DNA from: Fratercula arctica
Lineage: Eukaryota; Chordata; Aves; Charadriiformes; Alcidae
Reading direction: 5' to 3'
DNA length: 64,000 bases
NCBI GenBank assembly: GCA_947846985.1
Contig: CANTUZ010000023.1
Span: 2,933,677-2,997,676 of the forward strand
Part shown: piece by piece, positions 58,220 through 64,000 of the stretch
How the letters are laid out: each line of letters opens with the position of its first letter
Numbering within the stretch: the first letter of the stretch is position 1
Notes under the pieces: generated by a model
The model's input: the letters and a program-made list of their open reading frames with translations, nothing else
The model's database searches: none
What the model was told of the DNA's origin: nothing
Made by a program: the position numbers and the translations under genes

Positions 58220-61200
58220 TTATTTTTTTAATAGTCGTGCCTGATTGCGTTCTACTGAAGTGCAATTCGACTGGATGCTATAAAACTGCAATGCTGCAGC
58301 ATAGTACGCTTCTTTCCACCTCTCCCCCACCCCATGAACATCCAAATAGCTGCCAGAACTGAAATCTTAAGGTAGTTTATAATAGATATGAAAGGAAAAT
58401 AAAGGTGGCCAAGTGTGTATGCAGAACTGCAGGCATCCAGGATTGGTATGTTGGGGAACTACAAGCTAAAAAGGAAAAGGTAGAGTAGTGTTTAAAAAAA
58501 TCCTTGGTTGTTGGCATTCTTTTGCTATATACTGCATTTTCCTTGTATTTTGGGCCTGCACATCTGCTAATCTTTATGATGCTGTCGCATTGATAGCAGG
58601 TGTCAGTACAGCTAAATTTTGCAATCCAGAAAGTACAGAGATTGTAAACAGAGATTGGACCAAATCAAATCCCTGTGTTGGTAAGATTCCAGACAAGATA
58701 TCAATTTAGAGTCAGAATTCACTGTCAGTGCTTGTTACAATGAAAACTAATAGAGACCTTACAAAAGTTCAAAACCCCCTACAGAACACTAATTGGATGC
58801 TGTTTGAATAGTTCCCCCTATTGAGATTTTCTGTAATAAGCCAGCCCAAACTTGCACATAAGGTTCCAAGAAGGATTTTAATTTTTTTTGGCGTGGCTTT
58901 GGAATTAAGTTGCTTTGGCCACTGTAGCTTTATTAAATTCTCTTTCCTAGTCATCTTTATAAACTTCTTCCCGTAGGATAGTGTTTCTAGAATAGAAAAT
59001 GAGCTCTGTCTGTACTGGGATGGGCTATTTAAAATTTTAAACCAGTCAGTATTCTTTTCAGTATGACAAAGACATGAATGGCAGGTGTCTTGCTGTATTC
59101 AAATAATCCTGTGTATTTTTGGAATTTTTCCCTTCTTCAGTTGTTCTAAATAGATTGTAAAAAAACCTAAAGGTACCTCATATTAACAGTCTTGATTTTA
59201 GGCATTGTACAAGTGTTTCCATAGTAGTTTCTTCTGCAGTTTCAAAACCCATGCTTTTTTCTTGAGAAGCACGCTGAATGTACCGATTTCAACGGAAAAA
59301 ATAATCCAGTAGTGTAGGAAGTCCATAATTTTAATACTCTACTGCTCCCATTGGCCTGTAATGACCACAGGCTGTCAGAATGTAATAATTCCAGTGGGGA
59401 GTGATGTTACAGCAATAACAGTATATGTGAAGGCATCAAACATTCATGACCATATCTGAGGCTTTCTAGTCCATAAACCTTCTCTGAACTCAAGTAATAG
59501 AGTTATCAAAAAGATAGAGCAACTGTTTATCATAAATGCGTGATATTCATAGGCTTCATTGAAATGTTACAGTGTATTGAGTATAATTTGGTCTATTGTA
59601 TAATATATTAACCAATACCCAACAAACCTGAACTTCTGGCTTTGTCCAGTCTCTTTCCGCCCTTTTGAGGATAAGCACATTATTTGGTGCAAACTTTTTT
59701 TTCAATTTTGTGATCCTTTCAGAACATGCAGAATATATAGAACTTTGTAGCATCCTTTCTTTACTATTTTACTTGAAAACCAAAACGTGCACATTCTTAT
59801 GTTTAATTTAACTTCCAGAGTCTTTCAGAGGACGTTCTTGTGTCTATACTAAGATTTATTCAATCTTAATTGTTCAGTGTGTTAATTGCTTTCAAATAAA
59901 TCTGCTACCAGATACAGTCCGAACATTACTTAATGTATTACATGCTTTAAATGTAGCATTACATGACCTGAAGTTTTCTACAAAGCCATTTACACCCCAG
60001 TCAATTAAAATTATGTTCTCATAATCCACATCCTGCTGAATTTTCAGAATGTGGGGTGGAGCTTGTATGTTGTAGGCCAGTGGAGAACACCTGTATAACA
60101 ATGGGCTTTGCTCTTCATTGTAAATGGATACTACAGGGGTCAGGAAATACATATGGACAGTGCTATTTATGCAAATGCATTTAATAGAATCCTATAAAGT
60201 GAGCTTTTGCTTCACGTTTTGCCAATGAAAAGCCCAGTGAAGTCAGTGAAACCTATGTTGTTACAGGCTTTAACAGATCTTCGGATTGTGCCTGTAAGAG
60301 AGAGATGTCAGGTTGTGCTACAAATTGTTCTCATACAACAGGACAGTTTGGCAGTATTCTAGACAACCTTGAACAAGCTTCATCAGAAAAAAAAGGTCAA
60401 ATAATAATGTACCGTGAAGTTTTGATGCTATGATGTTTTTTATTACCTTTGAAAGAACTTGGGAACCCCTGCTGAAACTATTGCTTAATTGAGTCTCCTA
60501 TCTTTGCAGAAAAGGATAAGAGATTGACTTTAAAGGGATTAAAATCTTTTCCTTAGGAAAATACATATGTATTTTTTTTTTTAAATTCAGAGAGGTCTTT
60601 GCAAAAAGCATGAATACTTGGTTGTCAGTTCTCTACCATTGTTTTTGTGTCCTATGTCACTACTAAAATGTAATTTAAATTTCAAATTGAGGGCTTGCTT
60701 GTAAATTGAATCATGAAAGGTATATGAGGACATACTATCTAAAGATTTACTTTGTCTCAACGTGTGTTTTTCCCCTAGTTCATAATATGTTTTTCTGCAG
60801 TGTCACAGTGAACCTAGTCTGGAGTAGAATTGTTTTTTCTGACCAGATTAGTGTCAAACTTCTGTGAATGTGTTCACTGAGAGTAAATTGATCTTTTTAA
60901 TAAGGTTTCAAGGTGTTTTTAAGGAAATCCATCTATTACATTCTAGTCCACAACATTAGACTTCTAAATTATCAGAGTTGATAGCTAGTACATACAGTTG
61001 TAATTTGCTTTCTTATGGGCTCTTAGGGTGAGTCAGGACAAATGCCTTCCACTGGTGTTGGACAGTGGTGCAGAGGTTTAGAGTGAGCTACGCTCAAGAT
61101 GATTTGCTTGGTAGAGCTTCTCTCTCAACAGAGAAGGCTCTGCTCTCCTGTAATTGCATTATTGCCTGTATGTTCAAGTCAGGTGTCTCTGTACCTTTCT

Positions 61201-64000
61201 CCCTAGCATATTCTGGGGTTGTTAGCAGCTCAGCATCTGAAACAGATACACCCTAAAATTACAGGTGCCAGTTGATGAATTGACTTTGTCCACTCGATGG
61301 CTTAGAACTGTAGCAAATGCTTAAACTTGTGTTACAAACCATGTTGTTTGAGAAGCATCTCACAGGGAAGTTATGTTGCAGAATGAAAGAGTAAAACTGG
61401 CGTAGAAGAAGCTCTGAAGAGCTCTTAAACCCTTGTGGCTTAGTGAAGGGTAACCTGACTAACCTGACAAGAAGCTGAGGCTTATGGTTACTGTGCATTA
61501 GCTGTCTGGCTTTAATTTTGCTTCCATGTTGTTGTGATCTTCCTTTCTGTGCTTTCTGTGTTCTGATCCACTTTCAGTGCTTCCTATAAGTTAACTGATG
61601 AGCTCTTTGAGGTAAGAATTGGCCATTTTCAATGCATATCTGCAAGGACTCTGGCAGAATTGTGCATTGAGCTTTATCTTACACTTAAGAACAAAGAAAC
61701 TAATGTTGATCAAACTATTCTTGTCTGCAGCAGTTGCTATTTCTGAGCTCTTAGACGATATGCAAAAAAACCATAAAATGGCAGTTACAGAATATGGAAC
61801 TGTAGGGGAAAGGTTTCCTCCTCCTTGCTCTTTAACCTAAAATAATACTTAAATAGATATAGCCTCTGTTTAAAATCTCCCGCAGCAATTACAGCAATGT
61901 CTCTGGTTGGCTTGCAGTGCCGAACATGTCCTACAAATCCAGGACTCGGTGCTGTAATTTCATCTCCAGATATCAATAGCCATGTAATTTAACAGTAGTG
62001 ATTCTGAGCCATTTGCAAGGACAGAACAAGAGGTTCTGTTGATCAGGGTGGTTGACAAGGTCACTATGACCAAGTTGAAGTTTACCATGCAGGAAAGCAG
62101 TCAACTTGATAGAGCAGCAATTTTAGGTGATCAGGCAGTAATAAGATCTTAAACCATTCCAATCATCAAGAATACATTACTCAAAATAAAATGGAGTCAC
62201 TAAATTTCATCATGCAGGATGAGTAGGTTCTTCTTGGCCAGGCCTCTAGTTACAAGCAAGGGAAATTCTTGAATTTTACTTTTTAATCTTGTATGTGTTG
62301 AACATCTTCAATTGCATTTTTTTTTTCTTCCGAATTAGATTTTAACATCCATTTTATTATACTTAAAATCAGCATTTAGGCTTGTACAATTTTTATGTCT
62401 GTCTACTCTCCTCCCTGCTCTCCCTGCTGCAGGATATCAGCAGAATCATTCCAGGACCAGTCCCAATGACATGCCAAAAAAGACAGGCAGAATGGCTGGG
62501 ATGCTTTGGCCTAAGGGCTGTCTCTAGAAGCTGCAGGAAGTTTGGATGCAGCCAGCATTCCTACTTGGCATAACTTGGTTCAAAGGGTGGAGGTAGCAAG
62601 TAGCTTTTTGCAGCTTTCTGAGAAATATATAACAAAATATTTCGCTTGGGCTCACCTGATCTTCTTATTGAATTGCTGCATGAACAAACACAAATCAAAG
62701 CTGACAAGGTTGACTCTTTCTCTTCAAAGCTTTGAAAATAATGATCCCTCATCCCCGTAACAGTACAGTGCTCCTTACAATTCCTCGGTCTTTCATACCT
62801 GCACGCGTGCACTGAGGATTTCTTTGAGTCTCCTCAGCGATAGATCTGTCACTCTCCAAACTAAAAAAGAAAAAAAAAAAAAAAAAAGAGGGTGGGTGGA
62901 CTGGGGACATAGACCAAACAAAAAAGCTTTATACTGCAGAAGTTTTCTGTGGAGAGGGAAACAAGTGGGAAGGAAGGATCTGCGAAAAAGATTTCATTAA
63001 CATCTGAGGCTTGTTATATGCAAAAAAGTAACATTGTTTCCTTTTTTTTAAATGCCCTTTGTATTTGAATACTTATTTATAAAACGTTCTTAATAACTGG
63101 GATCCTGCTGGTTTGTTTCAGAGGTACTCCGTGTGAGCTGGATGGGAAACTGGACCTTCCAGCCAGAGTAAGGGGCAGGCTATACTCCCTAACTTTTCTG
63201 CCTCTGGGGAAGAAGCCAGCTACCCTAGAGCTCTTTCACTTGACTTGTTCTGAGCAGCTTGGGAAAGATACAAGTCTTGCAGCTGGTTTCTTCTCAAAGC
63301 TTTTGGTCTTATGTTGTGGGCTTCTCTGTAGGCTTCCAACAAGGAGCTGGATGGTTTTACTTAATACTGTTAGTAAAGCTGTTTACCTTCCTAAAATCAT
63401 GTGGAACGTACAAATAGTGCTTCTGCAAAGCATTAGTAAAGTTCTTAGCTGCGTATAATTCTAGTGGTGCCTCTCAGAACAATTGCTATTATGGAAAGCT
63501 CTCTAATTGGAAAGATAAATGAGGAACATCCTGCTTTTTCCCTTTTTTTAAGTAAGAAAGTGGTTATGCTGTTTGATGAGCAAAGGTTAGCTTTGAAATT
63601 CAGAAACTGGCATAAAGCCTGAAAGTTCTTTTTATATGACTTGGAGGCTTCATTTGAGTTCTTGTGATAGGCAATGTACAAATATATCTGATGGATTTAT
63701 AGTTTGTTTACAGTTTTGAAAGCAATGCTGGCTAGAACAGAAGATGAATGATGTGTCTTTTTTTTTGCATTTTATAACATTTGGTTAGCTATTCCAGTTT
63801 CATTAATTTAGTTATACCAATTTGAATGAGCTGTGGATACAACCTGTGGACTTCCAAAGAACTGCATCTTGACTCTGAGCTTTCATTTGCTGTTCTGTAA
63901 GTAGCTTTTAACAGAAAAAGCTTTCCTCTTCAGAAATATGTACACAAGTACAACAAAAAGCTGAAATTAGATAAATCTCAGCTTCTTCCCATTTTATCAC
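58220..64000. other. Presumed intron of a rightward transcript, with unproven candidate exons
   Basis: No recognised protein. Splice-bounded candidates on the plus strand lie at 58597-58680, 61578-61611 and 63122-63167 (see findings). An A18 run lies at 62870-62887, and an AATAAA at 59895-59900 is not linked to a gene. Confidence 0.35.
62870..62887. repeat. A18 run
   Basis: Eighteen adenines preceded by AAAAAAG and followed by GAGGGTGGGTGG. Possibly a retroposon tail, but no body is recognised. Confidence 0.9.

Noticed and set aside
60268..60392. A possible exon after TTGTTACAG with open frames
   Set aside because: Two frames are open for about 30-55 codons, but no proper donor follows, and the flank resembles an old repeat.
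1..64000. Bacterial-type features such as operons, CRISPR arrays, insertion sequences, tRNA or rRNA genes
   Set aside because: None seen; the CR1 and MIR-like repeats, the CpG island and the spliced exons mark vertebrate nuclear DNA.

Overview
The window looks like nuclear DNA from a bird, not a bacterium, phage or organelle. It is mostly AT-rich. No open frame reaches 131 codons, and many of the longest lack an ATG. The recognisable repeats are CR1 retroposon pieces (about 7.12-7.30, 42.59-42.65, 46.35-46.49 and 57.99-58.22 kb), MIR-like old SINE pieces, and one LTR-like piece at 4.56 kb whose sequence resembles an avian interspersed repeat. Repeat density is low, and no mammalian L1 or Alu was seen. 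The species cannot be named from this.

Left end (0.7-3.3 kb, minus strand): this is the main find. A series of short, well-spliced exons matches the SLO family of large-conductance potassium channels. It is closer to KCNU1 (SLO3, the sperm channel) than to KCNMA1 (SLO1/BK). Right to left they encode the start of S1, probably S2, the S2-S3 linker with S3, S4, the end of S6 with the linker into the cytoplasmic RCK1 domain, possibly the first RCK1 strand, and an RCK1 strand. The copy seems damaged. Only 91 bases separate the S4 exon from the post-S6 exon, so S5, the selectivity filter and most of S6 are absent, and those two exons do not join in frame. The three S4 arginines are replaced. The second half of S1 is not found. 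A candidate RCK1 exon carries an in-frame stop. I therefore call it a degenerating KCNU1 locus, cut by the left edge of the window before the rest of the RCK domains. The N-terminal exon (S0) was not located.

Middle (3.3-54.5 kb): no exon I can defend. It holds old repeats, low-complexity runs, a few perfect inverted repeats and some AT-rich stretches with homeodomain-type motifs. Near 48.0 kb the plus strand changes from strongly A/C-rich to more T-rich, around a small GC-rich patch with a perfect EGR1-type site. That fits leftward transcription toward the channel locus, but it is inference.

Right end (54.5-64 kb): a clear CpG island at about 54.54-55.13 kb has a GC box, three tandem 10-base Myb-like repeats, two 7-base hairpins and a strong splice donor. 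G exceeds C downstream on the plus strand. I read it as the promoter and first exon of a rightward transcript whose later exons are unidentified. Several small candidate exons with good splice signals lie at 58.6, 61.6 and 63.1 kb.
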